A stretch of 64,000 nt of DNA. It comes from Azophilus sp965220425 (GTDB taxonomy: Bacteria > Pseudomonadota > Gammaproteobacteria > Pseudomonadales > Azotimanducaceae). The stretch spans positions 310,001 through 374,000 of the forward strand of contig OZ244830.1 in the NCBI GenBank assembly GCA_965220425.1, in the 5' to 3' direction. The position numbers and the translations under genes are program-made. The notes under the pieces were generated by a model. That model had not been told where the DNA came from and did not search any database. It saw nothing but the letters and a program-made list of their open reading frames with translations. Shown here one piece after another: positions 1 to 8,249 of this stretch (the stretch's first letter is position 1; each line of letters opens with the position of its first letter).

Positions 1-893
1 TCATCAGCGGCTATTGCGGCGGCTTGCCCGGCATCCACGCGATGTGGGCCGGCGCCGACTGGCAGTGGTACAAACCGATCCGCCGCAACGTCGCCGTGCG
101 CACGGAGGCCTGGCTGAAGGACCTGTTCGAACATCAGACGCGCTTCGCCGGCCGTACCGTTCAGCAGATCTACCATGTCGACTTTTACGACGAGGGAAGC
201 GGAGACCTGCTCGCCGATGCCGATAGCTGGGTGTTCCGGACCGAGCGCGATACGGCTCGCGAAGAGGGCAGCAAATATACCGAAGAGCGCGAGCGCGGCC
301 GCCGGGTTTATGCGGACGATGAAATTCAGGCCGTCTACGAAAAGTACCGCGACGAACGGGTTCGCGGCGCCGAGGTGCGCTATTTCGAGGACGTCGAGAT
401 CGGGGAAGAGCTGCCGCCGATCGTGAAGGGGCCGATGACCGTCACCGGCTTCATCGCCTTTGCCCAGGGATGGGGCGGCCTCTATATCCGCGCGAACAAG
501 CTGCAATGGAAGCTGATCGACAAGCACCCCGGAACCGGCATCAAGAATCGCTACGGCATTCCGGATTGTCCCGAGCGCGTGCACTGGGAAGACGAATTCG
601 CGCTGGAAGTGGGAGCGCCCGCCGCCTACGACTACGGCCCGGAACGCACCTCCTGGATGATCCATCACCTGACCGACTGGGCCGGCGACCACGGGTTTGT
701 CCGGGCATCGAAAACGCAGATCCGGCGGCATAACCCCGTGGGGGACATCCTGCACATTTCAGGTCAGGCGATCGGCAAAGACATCGTCGACGGAGAAGGC
801 ATCGTCGAGATTTCGCAGCGGGCGGAGAACCAGGACGGGGAGTTATCCGTGATTGGAGCGGCGAAAGTGCGGCTGCCGCTCCGCTCGTCGTAG
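1..893 (+). CDS. MaoC-like acyl dehydratase family protein, 5' partial
   Basis: The gene runs in from the left edge: its frame is open from base 3 and about 296 residues are visible before the TAG at 891-893. The architecture looks like a double hot-dog protein. An N-terminal FAS1-dehydratase-like half is followed from about residue 125 by a second half opening with YFEDVEIGEELPP, typical of MaoC-like N-terminal domains. Such proteins hydrate or dehydrate enoyl-CoA-type thioesters, but I could not identify the canonical hydratase Asp/His pair, so the substrate is unknown. The true start lies outside the window. The next gene is convergent, so nothing here tells us its operon. Confidence 0.7.
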   Translation, partial: ISGYCGGLPGIHAMWAGADWQWYKPIRRNVAVRTEAWLKDLFEHQTRFAGRTVQQIYHVDFYDEGSGDLLADADSWVFRTERDTAREEGSKYTEERERGRRVYADDEIQAVYEKYRDERVRGAEVRYFEDVEIGEELPPIVKGPMTVTGFIAFAQGWGGLYIRANKLQWKLIDKHPGTGIKNRYGIPDCPERVHWEDEFALEVGAPAAYDYGPERTSWMIHHLTDWAGDHGFVRASKTQIRRHNPVGDILHISGQAIGKDIVDGEGIVEISQRAENQDGELSVIGAAKVRLPLRSS

Positions 894-991
894 CGCAATC
901 GGATCGTTGAATGCCCGTCGCGCTCGATTGGGCCGCCGACCGAATCACTGACCTCGGCCCGAAAGGGGGCGCAACTCGCCGATGCCGCGTT

Positions 992-1723
992 TCAAGAACG
1001 CGAGGGTTGTTGTTCCGTCGTGGCGAACCTGGCCACCAACACCAGGTATGCGGCCGCCGACATTCCCGACACACCGAACAACATGCACATCACCATGATC
1101 TGGTAGCGCACCGCGATCGACGGTTCCACGCCGGCGAGAATCTGTCCGGTCATCATGCCCGGCAATGCCACCAGGCCGACCGCGAACCATGTGTTGAGTT
1201 GGGGTATCAGCGCGGCATTCAACGCCCTTGGCAGGGCGCCGTGCGCGTCAGTGCCGCCGAGCAGTTCGGCGTCGTAGCGCTCGGCGGCAAGGCTTACGGC
1301 GTTCATGGCGACAGAGAAGATCATGCCGCTCAAGGGAATCGCGAAGCGCGGGTTGTACCACGGCTCGATAGCCAATACGCCCTGGGTGACCAGGGCCAGG
1401 GTCGGCAAGCCGCTGCCGGCGACGGCGGCGAGTGCGATGACGTAACGGGACGGGGTCCTGGGGGCAAGGGGGCGCAGGGCGATCCAGGCCGCGACCGCCA
1501 TCATCACGATCAGCACCGCGAACACGATATAGGGCTGGTCTGCAGTGAAGATGTATGTGAGGACGTAGCCTATGACAAGAAGCTGAATGAGCATCCTTGC
1601 CGTGGCGTACAAGCCGTTCCACGCGCCGAGCGAATATCGCAGCAGGAGCCCCAGAACAACGGTGACGGGTACGAATGCGAATACAAGCCTCGTCAACGTT
1701 ATCTCCGGAATCAGCGAATCCAT
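992..1723 (-). CDS. fetB: FetB-type (UPF0014) ABC transporter permease
   Basis: This 243-residue protein is almost entirely hydrophobic, with roughly seven predicted membrane segments. It carries family-typical stretches such as NPRFAIPLSGMIF and GQILAGVEPSIAVRYQ. It matches the UPF0014/YbbM/FetB family; E. coli FetB (259 residues) pairs with the ATPase FetA in an iron exporter linked to peroxide resistance. The ATG is preceded by a good GAAGGAG ribosome-binding site. No FetA-like ATPase is adjacent on either side, so the partner must be encoded elsewhere or the gene is an orphan. The family call is strong; the iron-export role is inferred from homology. Confidence 0.8.
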   Translation of the reverse strand: MDSLIPEITLTRLVFAFVPVTVVLGLLLRYSLGAWNGLYATARMLIQLLVIGYVLTYIFTADQPYIVFAVLIVMMAVAAWIALRPLAPRTPSRYVIALAAVAGSGLPTLALVTQGVLAIEPWYNPRFAIPLSGMIFSVAMNAVSLAAERYDAELLGGTDAHGALPRALNAALIPQLNTWFAVGLVALPGMMTGQILAGVEPSIAVRYQIMVMCMLFGVSGMSAAAYLVLVARFATTEQQPSRS

Positions 1724-1859
1724 GATCCGTCTCCTTCGTCAAAGCGATGCGGGCAATCAAGCGGCAGGCTCGTGGCCCGGCAGCAAGCTATCAAAGCCAA
1801 GTTGCGGCAATCCAGTCCATGGCCTAATCTGGATTGCACGGTAGCTGTGAAACGGTGCC

Positions 1860-2111
1860 ATGAAAAATATCACCGTCTCCGTCGACGATGAAACCTATCG
1901 TCTCTCTCGCGTCAAGGCTGCCGAAAATAGAACGTCTGTATCGGCCTTGGTGCGCGCCTATCTCGTAGCTCTTGTGCAGGGTCAGATCGCCGAGACTCGA
2001 TTCGACCAGTTGCGCAGGCTTCAGGACGAAACGTTGGCCGCCATCGATGCTCGCGGCGCCGGGCTGCACGCCGATGACAAGCTGTCCCGCGAAGCACTGC
2101 GCGAACGATAG
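1860..2111 (+). CDS. ribbon-helix-helix antitoxin, VapB-like
   Basis: An 83-residue protein with an N-terminal ribbon-helix-helix DNA-binding motif (ITVSVDDETYRLSRVKAAE, then a second helix ending in LVRAYLVAL) and a charged C-terminal tail of the kind that wraps a toxin. Its TAG stop overlaps the GTG of the next frame (TAGTG), the tight coupling expected of a toxin-antitoxin pair in which the antitoxin also autoregulates the operon. The downstream PIN toxin carries a nonsense codon, so this antitoxin is probably solitary in function now. Confidence 0.7.
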   Translation: MKNITVSVDDETYRLSRVKAAENRTSVSALVRAYLVALVQGQIAETRFDQLRRLQDETLAAIDARGAGLHADDKLSREALRER

Positions 2112-2530
2112 TGCGTTTCGTCGACACAAACGTTCTGGTCTAAGCGATAAGAATCGCCCCGGAAAATCAAGCCAGGCGGCGAAAAGCGAGGGAACTGCTT
2201 ACCCGAACAGATCTGGCGCTGTCGGCGCAGGTTCTTCAGGAGTTTTATGTTCAGGCAACTCGGCCGACTGGACCCGCAGCCCTCAAGCATCGAGAAACCG
2301 TTGACTTCATGGAAGCCCTGCAGCGCTTTCTCATACAGGCCATCACCCTCGATGTCGTCCTGTCTGCTTGCGTCATCCGCGAGCGCTTCGGCCGGTCGTA
2401 TTGGGACAGCGCCATTCTCGCCGCGGCACGAATCAGCGGCTGCACCGTCGTTTATTCGGAAGACGTGAGCGCAGGACACGACTACGATGGCGTGCGGGTC
2501 GTCAACCCGTTTTCCACAGTTGCAGCCTGA
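2111..2530 (+). pseudogene. PIN-domain toxin (VapC-like) interrupted by a nonsense codon
   Basis: Reading from the GTG at 2111 gives MRFVDTNVLV, the classic PIN-domain opening with the first catalytic Asp. A TAA stop follows at codon 11 (2141-2143). The same frame then stays open for 128 more codons and continues as a normal PIN protein: a helical middle, SYWDSAILAAAR with the conserved D in the expected place, and a TVVYSEDVSAG segment with the last acidic residues. Intact relatives usually have Tyr after NVLV, so TAA is one base from TAT or TAC. No frameshift is needed. Downstream in-frame ATGs could only make an N-terminally truncated product lacking the first acidic residue. Confidence 0.8.
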
Positions 2531-3021
2531 GCCGCGTCTCTCCCACCTGAGCTCCGAGCGCGCTCCCCACGCGCCTTCATGATCGCCCGGGCGACCCTGA
2601 GCGCGCGATTTGCTACGACCGATTCTCTGAGAGGCTGAACAGGACCCTCCAGGACAGCATGACGGACCAATGGTCCGTAGCCTTGAACCTGTTGTGGTTG
2701 GGGAAATCCGGGTCGGTCAGGCGCATGGGGTGGGAGGCGTATTGGCCTTCGTCCTGCATCGCCCCGAGGCGCGGACCGCACTCGCCGAAACCGAACAGAC
2801 GGCGGCGAAGAACACGTCGGGACTCGCAAGAAGGCGACGCCGGCGCCCGTGTGGCGCGTGACGTCGTCCGCAGGTACGGACGAACCCGTCAGAACGAACT
2901 GGCCGCGACTCGCCATTCAGATGCGAATAACGGGCTTCAATCCGCGTCAATGACCGCCGTTCGGCAGGGTGGGGTCTCGGCAACTCGGCCCACAAACCCC
3001 GTCTCCCGACTTTCCGCCATT
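2531..3021. other. 490-bp stretch with no recognised gene
   Basis: No confident gene lies between the broken toxin and radC. The most protein-like frame is on the minus strand, ending at the TAG at 2613-2615 with an ATG at 2757-2759. It encodes 48 residues including GQYASHPMRLTDPDF and a C-terminal SLSENRS, and the frame stays open further upstream to about 2830 without a clear start. It may be the tail of a decayed gene; I do not recognise the family. No ribosome-binding site, repeat or RNA structure stood out. Confidence 0.35.
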
Positions 3022-3705
3022 CTATACCAACCCCCTTTCCGCCATCGACACCGTCCGTTCCGCCCCCACAACCAGATGATCCAACACCCGCACATCCAAC
3101 TCCTTCAAAATACTCACCAACCGCTCAGTCAACTCGATATCCGACACCGACGGTTCCGCGATCCCCGACGGGTGGTTGTGCGCGAAAATCACCGCCGCCG
3201 CATTGCAATACAGCGCCCGCTTCACGATCTCGCGCGGGTACACGTTGGCCCGGTCTACCGACCCGAGGAACAGCTTCTCGAACCTGAGCAGCCGGTGCCG
3301 GGTGTCGAGAAACAGGCAGGCGAACACTTCCCGCTCCAGGCCGCCGAATTCCGCCGTCAGGAAGAGCGCCGCATCCTGCGATCCGGCGAACGCCCGCCGT
3401 TGCGCCAGGGCGCTGGCCGCGTAGCGCGCGGTGATCGGCAGGATGGCCTTCAGGCTCGCGACCTTCGTCGGGCCGAGTCCCTCGCCATCGAGCAGCGTCC
3501 GGGTGGGTGCATCCAGCACGCCGCGCATGGAACCGTACTCCGACAGGAGCCGATGCCCAAGCGCGAGCGCGCTGTAATCGCGGGTGCCGGTGCGCAGCAG
3601 CACGGCCAGCAACTCCGCATCCGTCAGGCCGTTGTGTTCGGCCGCCAGCAACCGCTCGCGGGGCCGTTCCGAGGGCGGCCAATCTCTGATGGTCTTCCAG
3701 TTCAC
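3022..3705 (-). CDS. radC: RadC family JAB/JAMM-domain protein
   Basis: A 227-residue RadC protein (E. coli: 222). The N-terminal half holds a helix-hairpin-helix-like region (LLDGEGLGPTKVASLKAI). The C-terminal JAB domain carries the metalloprotease-like motif HNHPSG followed about ten residues later by SVSD, matching H-x-H-x(10)-D. Despite the historical name, a direct role in DNA repair is unproven; the JAB fold suggests zinc-dependent chemistry. Here it stands alone and divergent from coaBC, a common arrangement, but the rpmB-rpmG genes that often follow radC are absent. Confidence 0.93.
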   Translation of the reverse strand: MNWKTIRDWPPSERPRERLLAAEHNGLTDAELLAVLLRTGTRDYSALALGHRLLSEYGSMRGVLDAPTRTLLDGEGLGPTKVASLKAILPITARYAASALAQRRAFAGSQDAALFLTAEFGGLEREVFACLFLDTRHRLLRFEKLFLGSVDRANVYPREIVKRALYCNAAAVIFAHNHPSGIAEPSVSDIELTERLVSILKELDVRVLDHLVVGAERTVSMAERGLV

Positions 3706-3868
3706 GTCATTCCTGCCGTGCTTTGAGCCGCTGCATGCAGTCGAGCGGCCTCGGTAACGTCATTCCACGATGCGACCGTCACGAGGCCCTGGCCGCGCGG
3801 CTCCAGAGGTCAAGCCCGCCGCTTCGCGAGATATCCGGGTCAGGGGTCATTACTGCTACTATGAACCC

Positions 3869-5104
3869 ATGGACGTTTCCGGAAAGAACATTCTGCTAGG
3901 GGTTACCGGCGGAATCGCTGCGTATAAAACCCCAATCCTTGTAAGACTCTTGCGCCAATCGGGCGCGGACGTACAGGTCGTGCTCACCCGTGGCGCACAC
4001 GAGTTCGTCACGCCTACCACCTTGCAGGCGGTCTCCGCTCGCCCCGTGCGCGACGACCTCTGGGACAAGGAAGCCGAGGCCGCAATGGGCCATATCGAGT
4101 TGGCCCGTTGGGCGGACCTGGTTGTGGTCGCCCCGGCTACCGCGCATTTCATGGCGACGCTCGCCCAGGGTCTCGCCCCCGACCTGCTCTCGACCCTGTG
4201 CCTGGCAACAGATGCGCCGATTGTCCTGGCGCCAGCCATGAACCAGGCCATGTGGCGCGCTCCCGCCACGCAACGCAACGCCGACATACTGGGGCGCGAC
4301 GGCCGGCTGCTGGTCGGTCCGGCGGCAGGGGAGCAGGCCTGCGGCGACACCGGCCCGGGGCGCATGGTCGAACCGGAAGACCTGTACGAGGTCATCCGCC
4401 AGAGCTTCGCGGCGCGCTGCCTGGACGGGATCCGCGTGCTGGTGACGGCCGGGCCCACCGAGGAAGCCATCGATCCCGTGCGCCACATCACCAACCGGAG
4501 TTCCGGCAAGCAGGGCTACGCCATGGCCGCGGCCGCGGCGGCAGCCGGCGCCGAGGTCACGTTGGTCTCCGGCCCCTGTATTCTCGCGCCACCGCCGGGC
4601 GTGGATGTCATCGGCGTCACCAGCGCACAGGACATGTTCGATGCCGTGCATGCCCGCATCGCGGAGCAGGCTCTCTTCATCGGCGTCGCGGCGGTGGCGG
4701 ATTTCCGTCCCGCCAGGGCGACAGGGCAGAAGATCAAGAAGGAATCCGTCGGCGCGCGCTTCGAGATGGCTTTCCGGGAGAACCCGGACATCATCGCTTC
4801 CGTGGCATCCCTGCCCGAGCGCCCGGTGGTGATCGGCTTCGCGGCCGAGACCCACAAGGTCCTCGACCACGCCCGCGACAAGCGCCTCCGCAAGAACCTC
4901 GACGCCATCGTCGTCAACGACGTATCGCGCCAGGGCATCGGCTTCAACAGCGACAGCAACGCCGCAACCCTCATCTGGGCGGACGGCGAACTGGCGCTCC
5001 CCTACCAGGGCAAGCAGTCCCTGGCCCAGAGCCTGGTGCGCCACATCGCCGAGATATTCGCTGCCCCGCTTGCGGGCTCGAGCCGGGAGTCGAGGGCAAG
5101 TTGA
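3869..5104 (+). CDS. coaBC: bifunctional phosphopantothenoylcysteine decarboxylase / phosphopantothenate-cysteine ligase
   Basis: This enzyme makes 4'-phosphopantothenoylcysteine with CTP and decarboxylates it, two consecutive steps of coenzyme A synthesis in the cytosol. The flavin-binding CoaC half (about residues 1-190) shows GVTGGIAAYK, MGHIELARWAD with the catalytic His, the PAMN motif (APAMNQAMW) and the flap Cys in ACGDTGPGRM. The CoaB half starts at VLVTAGPTEEAID, then NRSSGKQGYAMA, and carries the KIKKE lysines. The ATG at 3869 is chosen because it starts exactly at the conserved flavoprotein N-terminus; an upstream in-frame ATG at 3770 would add 33 unconserved residues. The product is 411 residues, and algC follows after 3 bp. 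Confidence 0.96.
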   Translation: MDVSGKNILLGVTGGIAAYKTPILVRLLRQSGADVQVVLTRGAHEFVTPTTLQAVSARPVRDDLWDKEAEAAMGHIELARWADLVVVAPATAHFMATLAQGLAPDLLSTLCLATDAPIVLAPAMNQAMWRAPATQRNADILGRDGRLLVGPAAGEQACGDTGPGRMVEPEDLYEVIRQSFAARCLDGIRVLVTAGPTEEAIDPVRHITNRSSGKQGYAMAAAAAAAGAEVTLVSGPCILAPPPGVDVIGVTSAQDMFDAVHARIAEQALFIGVAAVADFRPARATGQKIKKESVGARFEMAFRENPDIIASVASLPERPVVIGFAAETHKVLDHARDKRLRKNLDAIVVNDVSRQGIGFNSDSNAATLIWADGELALPYQGKQSLAQSLVRHIAEIFAAPLAGSSRESRAS

Positions 5105-5107
5105 ACG

Positions 5108-6559
5108 ATGCACCTCGATCCCACCATCTTCCGCGCCTACGACATCCGCGGCATCGTCGGCCGTAATCTCACCGAAGACATCGCCCGGGTCATCGGCCGG
5201 GCCTTTGCCGCCGAAGCGCGGGAAATCGGCCAGTCCCGGGTCGCCGTCGGCTACGACGGCCGCCATTCGAGCCCGGGCCTGAAGGAAGCCCTGGCGGGCG
5301 GCCTCACCGCCGGCGGCCTCGATGTCATCGACATCGGCCAGGTACCGACGCCACTCCTGTATTTCGCCACTCACGAGCTCGATACCGGCACCGGCGTCAT
5401 GATCACGGGCAGCCACAACCCCCCGGAGTACAACGGGCTGAAGATGATGCTCGGCGGCAAGGCGCTCGCCGGGGATGCCATCGCCAAACTGAAGACCCGC
5501 ATCGACGAGGACGCCTTCAGCCAGGGCAAGGGACGCGTCGACGGGGGCGGCTTCCGCCCAGGCGAGGGCCGTGTCGGCAGGGGCGCATCCCGCTTTATCG
5601 AGGGGCGCGTCGACCGCATCCACATCACCCGGCGCTACATCGAACGCATACTGGGCGACGTGAAGATCGCCCATCCACCCAAGGTGGTCGTCGACTGCGG
5701 CAACGGCGTGGCCGGCGGCATCGCACCCCAACTGCTGCGCGAGCTGGGCTGCGAGGTCATCGAGCTCTACTGCGACATCGACGGCGATTTTCCCAATCAC
5801 CACCCCGACCCGGCCGACCCGGCCAACCTGGGTGACCTGCTCGCCGCCGTGCAGTCGGAAGGCGCCGACTGCGGCCTCGCCTTCGACGGCGACGGCGACC
5901 GCATCGGCCTCGTCACCCGGGGCGCCCGGATCGTCTGGCCGGACGTGCTGATGATGCTGCTCGCCCATGACATCGTCACGCGCAACCCGGGCGCCGGCAT
6001 CGTCTACGACGTCAAGTGCAGCCACCGCCTCGGCGCCCTGGTGCGCCGGCTCGGCGGCGAGCCCATCATGAGCCGCACCGGCCACTCCCACATCAAGGCG
6101 AAGCTCCGGGAGACCGGCGCCCTGCTCGGCGGCGAGTTCAGCGGCCACATCTGCTTCAGCGACCGCTGGTACGGTTTCGACGATGCGCTGTACTCGGCGG
6201 CGCGCCTGCTGGAGATTCTCGGCGCCGGGGAGGCCTGGAACGGCAGCATCGACGCGATGTTCGACCGGTTCCCGGAGACCAGTTCCACGCCCGAACTGAA
6301 GATCGAGACCACCGAGACGCGCAAGTTCGAGATCATCCAGGCGCTGGCCCGCAAGGCCGATTTCGGCGACGGCGCTCTCACCGCCATAGACGGCCTGCGC
6401 GTGGACTATCGTGACGGCTGGGGCCTGATCCGCGCCTCCAACACCAGCCCCATGCTGACGCTCCGCTTCGAGGCCGATGGCGAGCCCGCGCTGGAACGCA
6501 TCCAGCGCACCTTCCAGGCGCAACTCGATGCCGTGGACCCGTCGCTGAAGTTCCTGTGA
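5108..6559 (+). CDS. algC: phosphomannomutase / phosphoglucomutase
   Basis: An alpha-D-phosphohexomutase interconverting mannose or glucose 6- and 1-phosphates for polysaccharide and LPS precursors. Domain 1 has the phosphoserine loop TGSHNPPEYNG; domain 2 the metal loop FDGDGDRIG; domain 3 GEFSGH for sugar selection; domain 4 RASNTSP for phosphate. At 483 residues it is about 20 longer than P. aeruginosa AlgC (463). The excess lies after domain 1 at about residues 140-170, where a degenerate 36-bp tandem repeat expands a surface loop. It is probably co-transcribed with coaBC (3 bp upstream) and argB (6 bp downstream). Confidence 0.95.
   Translation: MHLDPTIFRAYDIRGIVGRNLTEDIARVIGRAFAAEAREIGQSRVAVGYDGRHSSPGLKEALAGGLTAGGLDVIDIGQVPTPLLYFATHELDTGTGVMITGSHNPPEYNGLKMMLGGKALAGDAIAKLKTRIDEDAFSQGKGRVDGGGFRPGEGRVGRGASRFIEGRVDRIHITRRYIERILGDVKIAHPPKVVVDCGNGVAGGIAPQLLRELGCEVIELYCDIDGDFPNHHPDPADPANLGDLLAAVQSEGADCGLAFDGDGDRIGLVTRGARIVWPDVLMMLLAHDIVTRNPGAGIVYDVKCSHRLGALVRRLGGEPIMSRTGHSHIKAKLRETGALLGGEFSGHICFSDRWYGFDDALYSAARLLEILGAGEAWNGSIDAMFDRFPETSSTPELKIETTETRKFEIIQALARKADFGDGALTAIDGLRVDYRDGWGLIRASNTSPMLTLRFEADGEPALERIQRTFQAQLDAVDPSLKFL
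5525..5614 (+). repeat. degenerate 36-bp tandem repeat inside algC
   Basis: Three 18-bp segments starting at 5525, 5561 and 5597 encode GKGRVD, GEGRVG and IEGRVD at an exact 36-bp (12-codon) period. The spacers between them are diverged. Because the period is a multiple of three, the frame is kept, and the expansion explains the extra length of this AlgC compared with relatives. Confidence 0.7.
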
Positions 6560-6565
6560 CCGCCC

Positions 6566-7459
6566 ATGCCCGTTTCTGAAAACCAGGCGCGCAACGTCGC
6601 CTCCGTCCTGACCGAGGCGCTGCCGTACATCCGCGAGTTCCAGGGCTTCACCATCGTCATCAAGTACGGCGGCAACGCCATGGTGGACGAGCACCTGAAG
6701 AACACCTTCGCCCGCGACGTGGCGCTGATGAAACTCGTCGGCATGAACCCCGTTGTGGTGCACGGCGGCGGGCCGCAGATCGGCGAACTGCTGGAAAAGC
6801 TCAATATCCCCACCCGCTTTGTCGACGGCATGCGCGTCACCGATGCCGCCACCATGGACGTGGTGGAGATGGTGCTCGGCGGCCTGGTCAACCAGGAAAT
6901 CGTCTCCCTGCTGAACCAGCAGGGCGGGCGCGCCGTGGGCATCACCGGCAAGGACGGCAGCCTCATCGAGGCCAGCAAGCTCAAGCTCTCCCGCGCCGAC
7001 CCCAAGCCCTCGGAGATCATCGACATCGGCCATGTCGGCGAGGTGCGGGCGGTGAACGCCGGCGTGCTCGACACGCTCACCCACGCCGGGTTCATTCCGG
7101 TAATCGCGCCCATTGGCGCCGGGCCGGAAGGCGAGTCTTACAACATCAACGCGGACCTGGTGGCCGATTCCATCGCCCGGGCACTGAACGCCGAAAAGTT
7201 CGTGCTACTGACGAATAGCGCCGGGATTCTGGACAACGGCGAAACCATCGCCAGCCTGACCGCCGGGCAAGCGCAAGGCCTGATCGAAAAAGGCGCCGTC
7301 AGCGGCGGCATGCTACCCAAGGTGCAGTGCGCGCTGAACGCGGTAGCCGGCGGCGTCGAGAGCGTGCAGATCATCGACGGCACCGTGCCCCATGCCCTGT
7401 TGCTGGAGATCTTCACGAACGCGGGGGTAGGCACCAAGATCACCGACGCCGCGGCGTAG
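6566..7459 (+). CDS. argB: acetylglutamate kinase
   Basis: It phosphorylates N-acetylglutamate with ATP, the second step of arginine synthesis. The 297-residue protein has the amino-acid-kinase signatures KYGGNAM, VHGGGPQIGELL, the NINAD segment that helps bind acetylglutamate, and GGMLPKVQCAL near the nucleotide site. It begins with the N-terminal extension helix (NQARNVASVLTEALPYI) found in hexameric, arginine-feedback-inhibited ArgB, so allosteric inhibition by arginine is likely. It follows algC after 6 bp, as in pseudomonads. A toxin-antitoxin pair on the opposite strand now separates it from pyrE. Confidence 0.97.
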   Translation: MPVSENQARNVASVLTEALPYIREFQGFTIVIKYGGNAMVDEHLKNTFARDVALMKLVGMNPVVVHGGGPQIGELLEKLNIPTRFVDGMRVTDAATMDVVEMVLGGLVNQEIVSLLNQQGGRAVGITGKDGSLIEASKLKLSRADPKPSEIIDIGHVGEVRAVNAGVLDTLTHAGFIPVIAPIGAGPEGESYNINADLVADSIARALNAEKFVLLTNSAGILDNGETIASLTAGQAQGLIEKGAVSGGMLPKVQCALNAVAGGVESVQIIDGTVPHALLLEIFTNAGVGTKITDAAA

Positions 7460-7505
7460 CAGTACATCCCCCACAACAGGCCAGCGCCGGGTGGTGTGGC
7501 CGATG

Positions 7506-7919
7506 CTACCCGAGGATATCGAAAGTGATGTAACGATGACCGCGCTTGATGCGGTACGTGGCAAAGTCATTTCGATCGATCGTGAAGATTTTTCGCAAGG
7601 AGAGGGTCTCTGCCATAGCTACCAGCGAGGCATCGGCGAAATCCATCGGCGCGTCGGCGTATTGCACCATCAATTCGAAGCAGCGAATCAGTGCATCCTC
7701 ATCAAGAAAGTGAACCTGGAGACCGCCCTCAGCGATAAAATCCATGAGACCCGATGCGCTGGCGCTCGTTGAGCCGAGCAGGTGGAACGCCTCGGTAAGG
7801 ACTGGCAGGGTAGTCGCTATCGGCTCATCGATTTTCTTGAGCGCCTCGACGCATCGCCGGTGCGCATGGTCCGTGCGGTCGAACAGCGCGACCAGCGGCC
7901 CGGCATCAGCCAGGATCAT
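7506..7919 (-). CDS. PIN-domain ribonuclease toxin, VapC-like
   Basis: A 137-residue PIN-domain protein, predicted to be a Mg-dependent endoribonuclease. The acidic residues are in place: Asp in MILADAGPLVALF, Glu in LTEAFHLLG, Asp in DFADASLVAMAE and Asp in IFTIDRNDF. The start ATG overlaps the antitoxin stop as ATGA, so the two are translationally coupled with the antitoxin first. The pair is wedged between argB and pyrE, which usually lie close together, indicating insertion of a module. Unlike the PIN frame at 2.1 kb, this copy is intact. Confidence 0.85.
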   Translation of the reverse strand: MILADAGPLVALFDRTDHAHRRCVEALKKIDEPIATTLPVLTEAFHLLGSTSASASGLMDFIAEGGLQVHFLDEDALIRCFELMVQYADAPMDFADASLVAMAETLSLRKIFTIDRNDFATYRIKRGHRYITFDILG

Positions 7920-8176
7920 CGTCCGTATTTCTTTCTTATTATCCCGGCGACCAACTCCTTCCGATCGGAGGCGGGGCCAATGGCATCACCTCCGGGACCC
8001 AGATCGAGCCGACGATAGATCTCATAAGGTTTTCTTGTCGCCTGCTCCCTCGCCATTGTCGCGTACGCGTCCAATCCGCGCTTGAGCACGGTCGAAATAG
8101 ACAGCCCCGTCTGTTTCTGCAGGGTAGCCAAAGTCTCTTCCGCTTCGTTGTCGAGTCGAACTGTCCTGATACTCAC
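7916..8176 (-). CDS. ribbon-helix-helix antitoxin, VapB-like
   Basis: An 86-residue antitoxin partner for the PIN toxin just downstream. The N-terminal segment TVRLDNEAEETLATLQ followed by TGLSISTVLKRGLDAY is a ribbon-helix-helix fold; the basic C-terminal part, ending ELVAGIIRKKYGR, would neutralise the toxin. Its TGA overlaps the toxin ATG. As in related modules the complex probably represses its own promoter, in the gap at 8177-8249, where I see no clear operator palindrome. Confidence 0.78.
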   Translation of the reverse strand: MSIRTVRLDNEAEETLATLQKQTGLSISTVLKRGLDAYATMAREQATRKPYEIYRRLDLGPGGDAIGPASDRKELVAGIIRKKYGR

Positions 8177-8249
8177 GAATAAGATCTCAACGTGACGTAT
8201 TACGAACTGTATTACACTCCACGCATGGCCGCAAGAGGCGGGGTCGGAG

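Noticed and set aside
911..1891. A 326-codon plus-strand frame
   Set aside because: It is antisense to the FetB-type permease and is polar, with no domain.
3896..7084. A 1062-codon open frame on the minus strand
   Set aside because: It runs antisense through coaBC, algC and argB. Its composition (His, Asp, Gly and Val rich) is that of a GC-rich shadow frame, with no domain recognised.
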